The notes below the pieces were generated by a model. That model was not told the origin of the DNA. It was given only the letters and a program-made list of their open reading frames with translations, and ran no database searches. This document shows positions 27,393 through 35,699 of a DNA stretch of 64,000 nucleotides, one piece after another; position 1 is the stretch's first letter; the number at the start of each line of letters is the position of its first letter. Made by a program: the position numbers and the translations under genes. The DNA lies in assembly GCF_001905545.1 (NCBI RefSeq), contig NZ_LIPD01000004.1, positions 62,001 to 126,000 on the forward strand. The letters run 5' to 3'. This DNA comes from Streptomyces sp. CB02056 (GTDB lineage: Bacteria > Actinomycetota > Actinomycetes > Streptomycetales > Streptomycetaceae).

Positions 27393-28106
27393 GTGAACGC
27401 GCCGATCATCCGGATCCGCGGCGTCAGCAAGACGTACGACCGATCCGACGCCGCCCGTCCCGCCCTGGCCGGGCTCGACCTGGAGGTCCGGGCCGGAGAG
27501 GCACTGGCCGTGCTCGGCCGTTCGGGCAGCGGCAAGTCCACCCTGCTGAACCTGATCGCCGGCCTCGACCGCCCGAGCGAGGGCGAGGTGGAGGTGGACG
27601 GCGTCGCCGTGCACCGGCTCGGCGAGGCCGCGCTGGCCGAGTACCGGCGGGCGCGGATCGGCATGGTGTTCCAGTTCTTCAACCTGCTGGACGACCTGAC
27701 CGCGGAGGACAACGTGCTGCTCCCGGCCCAGCTGGCCGGGATGCGGCGGGAGCAGGCGCGGGCCCGGGGCGGGGAGCTGCTGGAGCGGCTGGGGGTGGCC
27801 CGGCACGCCAAGGCCTTCCCCGGCCGGCTCTCCGGCGGGGAGCGCCAGCGGGTCGCGGTCGCCCGGGCGCTGATGAACCGTCCGCCGCTGCTGCTGGCCG
27901 ACGAGCCCACCGGGGCGCTGGACACCGCCTCGGCCGCCGACGTCCGCGACCTGCTGCGCGGGCTCAACGCGGAGGGCCAGACGATCCTGCTGGTCACCCA
28001 TGACACCGCGCTCGCGGAGGCCTGCGCCGACCGGACGATCGAACTGCTCGACGGCCGGCTGGTCCGGGACACGGCGGCCGTGCCGGCACCGGGCGGTGGC
28101 CGATGA
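27393..28106 (+). CDS. ABC transporter ATP-binding protein (MacB/LolD type)
   Basis: The 237-residue ATPase has Walker A GRSGSGKST (residues 42-50), a Q-loop in MVFQFFNLLDDLTAEDN, the signature LSGGERQRVA, Walker B LLLADEPTGALD and the switch His in LLVTHD. The FFNLLDDLT motif is characteristic of the MacB/LolD group, which powers FtsX-type permeases. GTG at 27393 follows GGAGGG. It overlaps the permease start by ATGA. Confidence 0.94.
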   Translation: MNAPIIRIRGVSKTYDRSDAARPALAGLDLEVRAGEALAVLGRSGSGKSTLLNLIAGLDRPSEGEVEVDGVAVHRLGEAALAEYRRARIGMVFQFFNLLDDLTAEDNVLLPAQLAGMRREQARARGGELLERLGVARHAKAFPGRLSGGERQRVAVARALMNRPPLLLADEPTGALDTASAADVRDLLRGLNAEGQTILLVTHDTALAEACADRTIELLDGRLVRDTAAVPAPGGGR

Positions 28107-30502
28107 GCGCGCTCGGCAAGGTGGTGCGCGCCGGGGTCGGCCGCCGGCGGGTGCAGACCCTGGTGATGGTGCTCACCACGATGGTGTCCGTGACGGCGTG
28201 CATCCTCGCGCTCGGGCTGCTGGTCGCCGCCCAAGGCCCGTACCAGCGCTCTTTCACCGACCAGCGCGGCGCCCACCTCAACGTGCTGTACGACCAGGCC
28301 AGGGCGAGCCCCGCCCAGCTCGCCGTGGCGGCCCACGCGCCCGGCGTGACGGCCTCGGCCGGCCCCTACCAGGCGGTCGCCGTCCAGCCGCGCTCCGGCC
28401 CCGATACCCGGATCCCGCCGGCCGGGAGCCCGCTGCCGCCGATGACGCTGGTCGGCCGTGCCCAGGACGGCCCGCTGGACGGCCTGCGGATCACCAAAGG
28501 CCGCTGGGTCGCCGGCCCCGGCGAGGTGGTGTTCCTGGACGGGCACTCGCCGCTGGCGGTCGGCGACAGCATGGAGTTCCCGGAGCTGTCGGGGCATCCG
28601 ATGCTCAAGGTCGTCGGCCTGGCGGCCTCGGTCTCCTGGAGCGCGGACGGCTGGGTCGCCCCGGAGCAGGTGGCCGGGCTGACGGCGCCCGGAACGGAGC
28701 CCTCCGTCCAGTACCTCTACCGCTTCGCCCACGCCGGCGGCGACGCCGAGGTGGAGGCCGACCGTGCCGCACTGGCCGCCGCGGTCCCGGGCGGGGCGCT
28801 CGCCAGGGCCACCTCCTACCGGCCCGCCCAGGAGGAGGCGAACCGGACGGCCTCGACCTTCGTCCCGTTCGTCACGGCCTTCGGGGTGCTCGGCCTGGCC
28901 ATGTCGGTGCTGATCATCGGAGTCGTGGTCAGCGGCGCCGTCAGCGCCGCCACCCGGCGGATCGGCATCCTCAAGTCCCTGGGCTTCACCCCGGCCCAGG
29001 TGGCGCGCGCCTACGTCGGCCAGGCGCTGATACCCGCCGGGGTCGGCACGGCGCTCGGTGTGCTCCTCGGCAACCTGCTGTCCGTACCGGTCCTCGGGCT
29101 GGCTCACAAGGCCCTGCGCGGCGGGCTGCTCGGCATCCCGGTCTGGGTGGACGTCGTGGTCGCGGTGGCGGCCCTGGGGGCGGTGGCGGGCACCGCGCTG
29201 GTACCGGCGCTGCGGGCCGGGCGGCTGCGGACGGTGGAGGCGCTCGCGGTCGGCCGGACGGCGCCGGGCGCCAAGCGGGCAGCCGCCCGCGGCACGGTCG
29301 GCGGGGCGGGGGCGGGAGCGGTGGGCCCGGTGTCCCGGGCGCAGGAGCTGATCGGCCGGCTGCCGGTGCCACGGGCGCTCAGCCTCGGGCTGGCCTCCCC
29401 GCTCAACCGGCCGGGCCGCTCGGCGACCACCGGGGCCGCCGTGGTGCTCGGCACGGTCGGGGTCACGCTCTGCGTCGGCCTGACGCTCTCGCTGGGCTCG
29501 ATCCAGGACGGTCTGGCGGCCGACCGCGCGGGCAAGGTGGTGGTCCAGACCCCGTTCGACGGCTCCGCGCCGTCCGCCGACCACGTGGACGAGGCGGCCG
29601 TGGCCAGGGCCGTCGACTCCCGCCCGGGCACCCGGGCCTGGTACAGCACCGTCCCGACCCCGGTCGCCCTGGCCGGCAGCACCGGGCGCTCCGAAGTGGT
29701 CGCGTTCAGCGGCGATACCTCCTGGAGCGGCTTCCAACTGGTCTCCGGCCGCTGGTTCCACGGCCCCGGAGAGGTCGTGGTGGCCGCCGCCACCCTGCGG
29801 GCCACCCAGGCGAAGGTCGGTGACACCGTCACCCTCACCGACCACGGACACAGCACCCCGGCGAAGATCACCGGCGAGGTCCTGACCACCAACGACCTGG
29901 TGTTCACGGACCGGTCCACGCTGGCGCCGCTCGGCGGCGCGATCCACGCCGAGGCGCTCACCTTCCACATCGACCTCACCCCGGGCACCGATGCGCAGTC
30001 CTACGCCGACGGGCTGGACCAGGCCGTGAAGCCGCTGGGCCTGAGCGCCGACCCCGGAGAGGAGCACCTCAGCATCGTGGTGCTGGCGATGAACACCCTG
30101 GCGGGCACGCTCACGCTGCTGCTCTCCGTGGTGGCGGGACTCGGGGTGCTCAACACCGTGCTGCTGGACACCCGGGAGCGGGTGCACGACCTCGGGGTGC
30201 TCAAGGCGCTCGGGATGTCACCCCGGCAGACCGTCGGCATGGTGCTCACCTCGGTCTGCGGCAGCGGGCTGGCGGCCGGGGTGATCGGGGTCCCGATCGG
30301 CATCCTGGTGCACCACCGGGTGATGCCCGCGATGGCACGGGCCGCCGGAATCGGGGTGCCGGACGCCGACCTCGCCGTGTTCGCCCCGTCGGTGGTGGGG
30401 CCGCTGATACTCGGCGGCCTGGTGCTGGCCCTGCTCGGAGCCGCCCTCCCGGCCACCTGGGCGGCCCGCACCAGGACGGTCACGGCGCTGCGGACGGAGT
30501 GA
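28103..30502 (+). CDS. FtsX-like ABC transporter permease
   Basis: The 799-residue permease has an N-terminal membrane anchor, a large extracytoplasmic region, then two FtsX domains: GVLGLAMSVLIIGVVVSGAV with TRRIGILKSLGFTPAQV in the middle, and LLSVVAGLGVLNTVLLD with RVHDLGVLKALGMSPRQT near the end. Such permeases move lipids, peptides or antibiotics by mechanotransmission. Together with the upstream ATPase and the divergent two-component system it forms a typical stress-inducible export module. Confidence 0.93.
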   Translation: MSALGKVVRAGVGRRRVQTLVMVLTTMVSVTACILALGLLVAAQGPYQRSFTDQRGAHLNVLYDQARASPAQLAVAAHAPGVTASAGPYQAVAVQPRSGPDTRIPPAGSPLPPMTLVGRAQDGPLDGLRITKGRWVAGPGEVVFLDGHSPLAVGDSMEFPELSGHPMLKVVGLAASVSWSADGWVAPEQVAGLTAPGTEPSVQYLYRFAHAGGDAEVEADRAALAAAVPGGALARATSYRPAQEEANRTASTFVPFVTAFGVLGLAMSVLIIGVVVSGAVSAATRRIGILKSLGFTPAQVARAYVGQALIPAGVGTALGVLLGNLLSVPVLGLAHKALRGGLLGIPVWVDVVVAVAALGAVAGTALVPALRAGRLRTVEALAVGRTAPGAKRAAARGTVGGAGAGAVGPVSRAQELIGRLPVPRALSLGLASPLNRPGRSATTGAAVVLGTVGVTLCVGLTLSLGSIQDGLAADRAGKVVVQTPFDGSAPSADHVDEAAVARAVDSRPGTRAWYSTVPTPVALAGSTGRSEVVAFSGDTSWSGFQLVSGRWFHGPGEVVVAAATLRATQAKVGDTVTLTDHGHSTPAKITGEVLTTNDLVFTDRSTLAPLGGAIHAEALTFHIDLTPGTDAQSYADGLDQAVKPLGLSADPGEEHLSIVVLAMNTLAGTLTLLLSVVAGLGVLNTVLLDTRERVHDLGVLKALGMSPRQTVGMVLTSVCGSGLAAGVIGVPIGILVHHRVMPAMARAAGIGVPDADLAVFAPSVVGPLILGGLVLALLGAALPATWAARTRTVTALRTE

Positions 30503-30542
30503 CGACGCGGGGGAGGGCCAGGAGAGGAAACAAAACCCGGTA

Positions 30543-30590
30543 CCCGGCCCCGTCTGGGAACCCCCCGTAAGGCTCCCAGACAGGGCCGGG
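30543..30590. terminator. Bidirectional terminator between permease and MerR gene
   Basis: Arms 30543-30559 and 30574-30590 form a 16-bp stem with one C-A mismatch and a 14-base loop, midway between the convergent genes. Confidence 0.75.
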
Positions 30591-30640
30591 CCGGGCAGGG
30601 CTGACCCAGGCCGTCCGATCAGGCCCGGCTCAGGCCCGGC

Positions 30641-31399
30641 TCAGGACAGCCGTGCCGCCGCGTACGCCTCCATGGCAGCACGCTGGTAAGCGGCCAGGCC
30701 CGGGGCGATGGCCTCGTACGCGGCGCTCCACTGCTCGTTCTCGGTGCAGGAGCGGGCGATCGCCAGGTACTCCTCGGTCGAGACGGACCGGAAGTCGTGG
30801 AGCAGCCGGTACTCCTCCTCGACCGTGGTCTGCACGGCCTCGGCGTCGGCCGGGTGGCCGGCCGCCTTCAGCTCCGCCAGGCGGATCATGCGGGCGGTCC
30901 GCTCGCGCTGCCCGGCCTCGATCTCGGCCGGGGTCATCGCGGCGGTCGCGCGCCGGGCCGCCTCGGCGTGCTCGGGGAAGTCGCGCAGGCTCGCGTCGAC
31001 GTCGTCGGGCTGGATGCCCTCGAACAGGTTCTCGGGGCGGTTGATGGTCATGGGTGTGCCGTCCTTCTGGGAGCGTTCCAGGTCGGCGATCGTGCGGGAA
31101 ACGGTGGCGGCCAGGGCGTCGAGCCGGTCGCGCTCGGCGACCAGCCGCCGACGGTGGCCCCGCAAGGCCTCCAGCTCGTCCACCTGATCGCTCAGGATCC
31201 GGGCGATCTCGGTCAGCCCTACGCCCAGCGCCCGCAGTACCAGGATCTGTTGCAGCTGGAGCAGCTGCCGCTCCTCGTAGTAGCGGTGGCCGTTGGAGCC
31301 GATCCAGGCCGGGGGCAGCAGCCCGATCTCGTCGTAGTGCCGCAGGGTCCTGGCCGTCACACCGGACATCCGGGCCACCTCGGCGATGGGCCAGGCCAT
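30641..31399 (-). CDS. MerR family regulator with TipAS ligand domain
   Basis: The 252-residue protein has a MerR winged helix (IAEVARMSGVTARTLRHYDEIGLLPPAW, GHRYYEERQLLQLQQILVLRALGVGL), a coiled-coil of about 40 residues and a C-terminal TipAS-type domain (ENLFEGIQPDDVDASLRDFPEHAEAAR, ERTARMIRLAELKAAGH, VEEEYRLLHDFRSVSTEEYLAIARSC). TipAS domains bind thiopeptides and other antibiotics and activate autogenous transcription. ATG at 31399 has GGGAGG 5 bases upstream. The MerR-type promoter at 31468-31498 fits autoregulation. A TipAL-like antibiotic sensor is the natural reading; the target beyond itself is not evident. Confidence 0.92.
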   Translation of the reverse strand: MAWPIAEVARMSGVTARTLRHYDEIGLLPPAWIGSNGHRYYEERQLLQLQQILVLRALGVGLTEIARILSDQVDELEALRGHRRRLVAERDRLDALAATVSRTIADLERSQKDGTPMTINRPENLFEGIQPDDVDASLRDFPEHAEAARRATAAMTPAEIEAGQRERTARMIRLAELKAAGHPADAEAVQTTVEEEYRLLHDFRSVSTEEYLAIARSCTENEQWSAAYEAIAPGLAAYQRAAMEAYAAARLS

Positions 31400-31438
31400 G
31401 GTTGCCTCCCTCGTTTCCACGTCCCACGTTCGCGTGGA

Positions 31439-31462
31439 CCAGGGCCGGTTCTCCGGCCCTGG
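31439..31462 (-). other. Hairpin at the 5' end of the TipAS regulator transcript
   Basis: A perfect 10-bp stem with a 4-base loop (31439-31448 with 31453-31462) begins at the predicted transcription start, about 40 bases before the ribosome site. It may protect the 5' end or slow initiation. Confidence 0.5.
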
Positions 31463-31467
31463 TCATG

Positions 31468-31498
31468 ACGGTAGAAGCTGCCGCTGCGGCAGCTTCAA
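31468..31498 (-). promoter_or_regulatory. MerR-type promoter with 19-bp spacer and 23-bp palindrome
   Basis: Reading leftward, TTGAAG (31498-31493) and TACCGT (31473-31468) are separated by 19 bases, the overlong spacing that MerR activators untwist. A perfect inverted repeat of 11-bp arms (GAAGCTGCCGC and its complement) around one base occupies 31474-31496, within the spacer. This is the textbook geometry of a TipA-like autoregulated promoter. Confidence 0.8.
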
Positions 31499-31540
31499 GC
31501 CCGGGACTTCCACGCTGCCCGCACGTTGTCGTACGGCCGC

Positions 31541-32602
31541 TCAGACCTCGCCGAACCAGTCCAGGGACTGCCCGTGCGGTCCGGTGAAGGCCACCGGCCG
31601 CTCGCCCAGGGCCAGCGCGAACAACCCGGCGACGGCCGCCGGGCGGGGGAGGCGTCGGGCGACGGCCGGCAGCACCGAGACGGCCTCGTTGGAGATCCAG
31701 TGCCCGGGCAGCTCACGCATCGTCGCCGCGAACTCCTCCCGCTCCTCCGGCGGCAGGTACGCGAGCACCGCGCTGTGGAACACCACCGGCGTCGCCCCCG
31801 CCGGGGCCCGCGCGACCAACTCCCGTACCGTCGCGTTGAGATCGCCGCGCACCAGCAGCGGCGGTTCGGCCCGGGCGACCCGGACGGCGCCGCGCAGCCG
31901 CTCCAGCCGATGGGTCTGCTCGGGCCAGACCAGCGACTCCAGCCAGCGCATGTCCTCCTCGGCCCGCACGTCCAACGGATTGAGGTCGATCCCGGCCCGC
32001 CACACCACCTCGGGCAGCCGTTCCCGCAGGGAGCCGGGGAGCGGCACCGGCCCGCTCACCACGCAGTCCAGCGTCACCGGGCTCGCGGCGGCGCCGAACT
32101 CGGCGACCGGGGCACCGGCCCCACGCTCATGTCCGTCCCCGTCCCCCTGCCCGTCCCCGTCCCGCTGCCCGTCCTTGTCCCGGTCCCCGGCCAGGTACCG
32201 GTACCGATACCGGTCCGGGTACAGGCAGAGCCCGGCCGAGGCGCCCACCTCGATCAGGGCGAGCGGCTGCGGCAGCGCGGCCAGCAGCGGCAGCAGGGTG
32301 GCGCAGCGGCCCGCCTCGTTGGTCTGCGTCCGCCGCTCCAGCATCGTCGCCGAGACCTCGGCCCACCGCTGCGCCGCCCAGTCGCGGAAGGCCGGCCAGC
32401 CCTCCGTCACCGGCCCACCCAGGTGCCGGACCGCGCCGAACAGCAGGTTCGGCTGCCGCTTCACGGCCGGAAGCCCGTCCAGCAGTGCGCGCAACTCCCC
32501 GTCCCCGGCGACGCCTTCGGCCAGTTCCTGGTAGATCGGCGAGTTCCCGCGCGCCTCCCGCTCCGCGAACGCCCGGTAGAGCTCCTCCGTGTCGCCGCGC
32601 AT
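31541..32602 (-). CDS. DUF2332 family protein
   Basis: The 353-residue protein matches DUF2332 by NSPIYQELAEGVAGD, LLFGAVRHLG, NEAGRCATLLPLLAAL, LIEVGASAGLCLYPDRY, a DLNPLDV motif and VVFHSAVLAYLPPEE. These look like a remote Rossmann methyltransferase fold (LIEVGASAGL as motif I); no activity is known to me. After motif I a hydrophilic insert of Asp, Gly, Lys and Arg (DGQRDGDGQGDGDG) is encoded by a hexanucleotide-like repeat at about 32127-32185 and is probably a recent expansion. ATG at 32602 is supported by AAAGGA upstream. Confidence 0.85.
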   Translation of the reverse strand: MRGDTEELYRAFAEREARGNSPIYQELAEGVAGDGELRALLDGLPAVKRQPNLLFGAVRHLGGPVTEGWPAFRDWAAQRWAEVSATMLERRTQTNEAGRCATLLPLLAALPQPLALIEVGASAGLCLYPDRYRYRYLAGDRDKDGQRDGDGQGDGDGHERGAGAPVAEFGAAASPVTLDCVVSGPVPLPGSLRERLPEVVWRAGIDLNPLDVRAEEDMRWLESLVWPEQTHRLERLRGAVRVARAEPPLLVRGDLNATVRELVARAPAGATPVVFHSAVLAYLPPEEREEFAATMRELPGHWISNEAVSVLPAVARRLPRPAAVAGLFALALGERPVAFTGPHGQSLDWFGEV

Positions 32603-33041
32603 CCCCCACCGGTCCTTTCGACGCCTTCGCGAGTGATCGAATCGGCCCAGCCTACGCCCGGACCGACGTGCCACCCGCTGACCCCAAGCGCTCTCCCGGA
32701 CGGTGAAGCAGGAGTGGCGCGGTCCGCCGTGACCGCCGGGTGGTGGGGAGCTCACGGCCTTGGGAGCGACTGGGTTCGGGGCGTACCGGCCCGGCGGATC
32801 GGCCACCGGGTGACCGGCAGGTGGCCCGTCGGGTGAGCATGAGTTCGGTGTCGGGCCTGCGGTGAACAGCGTCACCGTCTCCGATGACCTCCTGGAACGC
32901 CACTTCGCCGCCTTCGAGGAACCCAACGGCGAGGGCGAGCGCGTCATTGTCCAGGAACAGCTCCCCAGGCCGCTGCCCAGGGCTCGTCCGCGAGTTCGGC
33001 AGGCTCCAGCACGCGTCGGGCGCAAGGAGAAGGAGGGTGAA
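32603..33041. other. Region without a convincing gene, possible gene remnant
   Basis: A rightward frame from GTG 32862 encodes about 40 residues with good codon bias (VNSVTVSDDLLERHFAAFEE, then PNGEGERVIVQEQLP), after which bias is lost and the frame runs to 33128 over the complementary strand of the next gene. I do not recognise it. It could be the start of a decayed gene. The rest of the stretch, including the upstream region of the DUF2332 gene, shows nothing definite. Confidence 0.3.
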
Positions 33042-33365
33042 CTACCGCTGCTGTCGGACGACTGCGGTGCCGGCGCCCAAGTCGACACCCAGGCGAGGCG
33101 GGGCGCCGGCGTGGTCGTCGTCCCGTAGGACCAGTTGAGTCCGCCGCTGCTCGATCTGCACGCGCTTGTTGGCATTGAAGAAGGCGTGCAACTCCTCGGT
33201 CGCGGTGGCGCCAAGGCCGAGCCCGCTCCTTCGCGTCCGGGTGGTCAGACGGCGGCACAACCATCGCGGGCTGCCCGATCGAACCACGAGATGCCGGATC
33301 GAGGCCAGTGTGAAGGGCACGATCACCAGTACTGCCATGAGGAGCAGACCCGCCATCATCACCAT
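33042..33365 (-). CDS. DUF6191-like small membrane protein
   Basis: The 107-residue protein has an N-terminal membrane segment (MAGLLLMAVLVIVPFTLA), a basic region and the block ATEELHAFFNANKRVQIEQRR, then LVLRDDDHAGAPPR and VDLGAGTAVVR, which is the pattern of the DUF6191 family in streptomycetes. Function is unknown. The start may be 33365 or the ATG at 33359. It follows the SUKH-4 gene on the same strand after a hairpin. Confidence 0.7.
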   Translation of the reverse strand: MVMMAGLLLMAVLVIVPFTLASIRHLVVRSGSPRWLCRRLTTRTRRSGLGLGATATEELHAFFNANKRVQIEQRRTQLVLRDDDHAGAPPRLGVDLGAGTAVVRQQR

Positions 33366-33403
33366 GTCGGTCCAACGCGTGGAGGTGACACATCCGTTCC
33401 TGG

Positions 33404-33471
33404 CCGTTGCCGCCGTCCACGGCGGCGCCGATCGGCCGCCGACCGGGCTTGTCGCCCACTGGCGGCAACGG
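33404..33471 (-). terminator. Long branched hairpin after the SUKH-4 gene
   Basis: An outer perfect 11-bp stem (33404-33414 with 33461-33471) encloses a further GC-rich hairpin (GGCGGC/GCCGCC). It begins 12 bases after the SUKH-4 stop and may terminate transcription before the DUF6191 gene. Confidence 0.55.
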
Positions 33472-33482
33472 CTCCTGGGTGC

Positions 33483-34634
33483 TCAGCCGAGCAGGCCGCC
33501 CATGTGGCCGTCCTCGGCGAGCAGCCGCCAGGAGCAGCCGGGCGAGGCGAACGCCTCCGGGTCGACGGCCTCCACCAGCCGGTCCACCACCGCGCTCAGC
33601 AGCGCCTGCGGATCGAACACCGACCATGTCTCCCGGGCCCGGCCGTAGTCCCAGCGGTCCCATTCGGCGCGCAGCCGCTCGTACGTCCAGAGGGCGTAGA
33701 GCAGGGCGGACAGGTCGCGGTTGAGGTAGGCCTCGGGGTGGCCGTCGTCGTACCAGTCCGGCAGCTCCAGCCGGCCGGTGGCGCCGTCCAGGGCGATCGT
33801 GAGGTCGGTCGGCCAGTCCCCGAGGGCGAGGAAGTCCCGCTGGTACGGGCGTTCCTCCTCGCCGTCGAAGTACTCGGGGTAGGCCTCGCCCATGGTGACC
33901 AGCGGTTCCTCGCACACCCCGAACATCGCCCCGCCCAGCGGCAGGCCGACCTCGGTCAGCAGCCGCCGGGTCGGCTCGTGGACCAGGGCGGCGGGCAGCT
34001 CGGCGGGCCGGAAGCGGTGCACCCGGCCGGGGCCGCCGTCCTCGTCCGTCAGCGCGGCCAGCTCCGCCACCAGCTCCGGGGCTATCGCGTACGCGGGCCC
34101 GCCCGGACCGCCCGGCAGGGCGCCCCAGCCCAGCGCCCGCACCAGCAGCGCGGTGCCCCAGTGCGGGGGCGGTGCGGAGCCGTCGCCGAACAGGCCGGGA
34201 TCGATCTCCCGCATCCGCCGTTCGGCCCCCGCCAGCACCTCGGCCAGGACGGCCGGTCCGCGCCGCCCGTCCAGCGCCTCCGGGCGCAGCGCCGCCTCGG
34301 CCACCGCGTCGACCTCGCGCACCAGGCCCGCGAGCGCGGTCAGGCCGGAGGCCAGCAGGTCGCGCCGCGGGCCGCCGTTGTCCAGGAACACCTCACCGGT
34401 CACCCCGTCCAGCAGCACCAGGCTGCCGCCGGCGGCGAACGGCGTGCAGTACTCCGTCTCCCCGAGGACGAACAGCCGCTCCGCCTCCGCCGGGAACGCC
34501 GTCAGCTCCCCGCCCCGGAGCGCCTCGAAGTCCAGGAACGCCCCGGCCGCAGGCAGCCCCTCCCGCACCAGGAACTCCCGGCTCCCCGCGTGCACCACCC
34601 CACCCGGCAGCTCCGCCACCCGCTCACACCTCAC
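33483..34634 (-). CDS. SUKH-4-type protein, two domains
   Basis: The 383-residue acidic protein is built of two similar halves, each with a SUKH-like core: FLDFEALRGGELT with RLFVLGETEYCTPFA and SLVLLDGVTGEVFLDNGG in the first, and MFGVCEEPLVTMGEAYPEYF with LTIALDGATGRLELPDW in the second, followed by AYLNRDLSALLYALWTYERL. SUKH-4 proteins are immunity or toxin-binding proteins of polymorphic toxin systems in actinomycetes, but many are orphan. No toxin gene is adjacent. GTG at 34634 follows GGTGGGGGCAC. Confidence 0.75.
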   Translation of the reverse strand: MRCERVAELPGGVVHAGSREFLVREGLPAAGAFLDFEALRGGELTAFPAEAERLFVLGETEYCTPFAAGGSLVLLDGVTGEVFLDNGGPRRDLLASGLTALAGLVREVDAVAEAALRPEALDGRRGPAVLAEVLAGAERRMREIDPGLFGDGSAPPPHWGTALLVRALGWGALPGGPGGPAYAIAPELVAELAALTDEDGGPGRVHRFRPAELPAALVHEPTRRLLTEVGLPLGGAMFGVCEEPLVTMGEAYPEYFDGEEERPYQRDFLALGDWPTDLTIALDGATGRLELPDWYDDGHPEAYLNRDLSALLYALWTYERLRAEWDRWDYGRARETWSVFDPQALLSAVVDRLVEAVDPEAFASPGCSWRLLAEDGHMGGLLG

Positions 34635-34744
34635 GTGCCCCCACCCTTTCCCGGCCTGCCCCGTGACCCACAGACCCTAGCGGTCCGGCCTGACAGTGCT
34701 GAGGTGTGCTGTGGGTGGGGGAGGTGTGCGGTGGCCCGCCCGGG

Positions 34745-35606
34745 TCACGGCAGCGCGACCTCGTCGACGTTCCAGTGTTCGGGCAGGTCCGCGTCGCAGA
34801 AGGCGCAGGCGTAGTGCTCCTCGCGGACGAGGTTGCAGTTGCCGCACCGCGGGCAGCGGCGGAAGACCGCGGCGTGGGTGAAGGCGCCGGGGTGCGGGAG
34901 TCCGACGAGGGTGAGGGCGGCGGCGACGGCGGGCCAGGAGGTGGTGTCGGGGCAGTAGCCGGTGGAATGGTTGCCGACCGTCTCGACCTCCCAGCCGTCC
35001 CGCGAACGCCGGAACCCGATCTCCCCGGCGCTCAGCACCAACTCACCACCCGCGCAGGCCACATGCTCGCTACGGTGCGGAGCAAGCCGCAGTGTGCCGC
35101 CGAGGCCGACCACGAAGGTGAACGGCTCCGCGAGCTCCGCCGCCGTCCGCTCCGCCCGCTCCTCCGCCCAGGCGGCGAACTCGCCTGCTGTCCGTACCGG
35201 TTGGCCGCGTCCGGTGCCCGTCCCGCCGTCGTCCCCCGGCCACAGTTCCGGCGGTCCCACGTACCGGTACGCCCGTCCGAAGCCGTCCGCCGTCTCCGTC
35301 GCGACTCCCCGTTCGGTCAGCCGCACTCGCCAGTACGCCATCTCGACGGCCGTCCCGCTCAGGCCGAAGTCCCTCAGCTCGTCGAGGAGTTCCCGGGTCT
35401 GCCGGAGCGGGAGCCCCGCGCGGCCTCCTGGCCCGGTCGCAGCAGACGGCTACGCACTGGGGGCAGAACCGCTCGGCATCCCACCGCAACTCCCGCCCGT
35501 GCAGCAGGAACTGGCCGACGCTGCGGACGGCGGTGCCCCCGCAGTCCGGGCACCGGACGGCCGTCCTCGCGCCCTGCCCCTCGTCCGTCACGCCGGATGC
35601 CCCCAT
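34745..35606 (-). pseudogene. Zinc-ribbon/L12-like protein gene interrupted by a frameshift
   Basis: The 5' part (start ATG 35606 or GTG 35591) encodes a zinc ribbon, CPDCGG then FLLHGRELRWDAERFCPQC. The 3' part, in another frame, continues GLPLRQTRELLDELRDFGLS and then reads through ATG 35341 into a 198-residue tail ending with a second ribbon, CPRCGNCNLVREEHYACAFC. The two parts belong together by content: no stop lies before 35341 in the second frame until a TAG beside the first ribbon. The reading frame changes once (net one base) near the G run at 35415-35418. Either the gene is broken, or the base call is wrong, or a shorter protein starts at 35341. Confidence 0.65.
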
Positions 35607-35699
35607 GCCCCATGCTCCCGTGTGCCCGTGCCCTGCCCCCGATGTCCGACACCCTACGGCGCCCCGCACCCGCCACCCCCGGCCCCGTAGAGTGCGGGG

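Noticed and set aside
27344-30187. Long minus-strand frame opposite the ABC exporter
   Set aside because: The plus strand carries Walker motifs and FtsX domains; the opposite frame is His/Arg/Gly-rich without any domain.
34745-35341. Complete 198-residue protein starting at ATG 35341
   Set aside because: Coding potential and family-like sequence continue upstream of this ATG in the same frame without a ribosome site at the ATG, pointing to a frameshifted longer gene.
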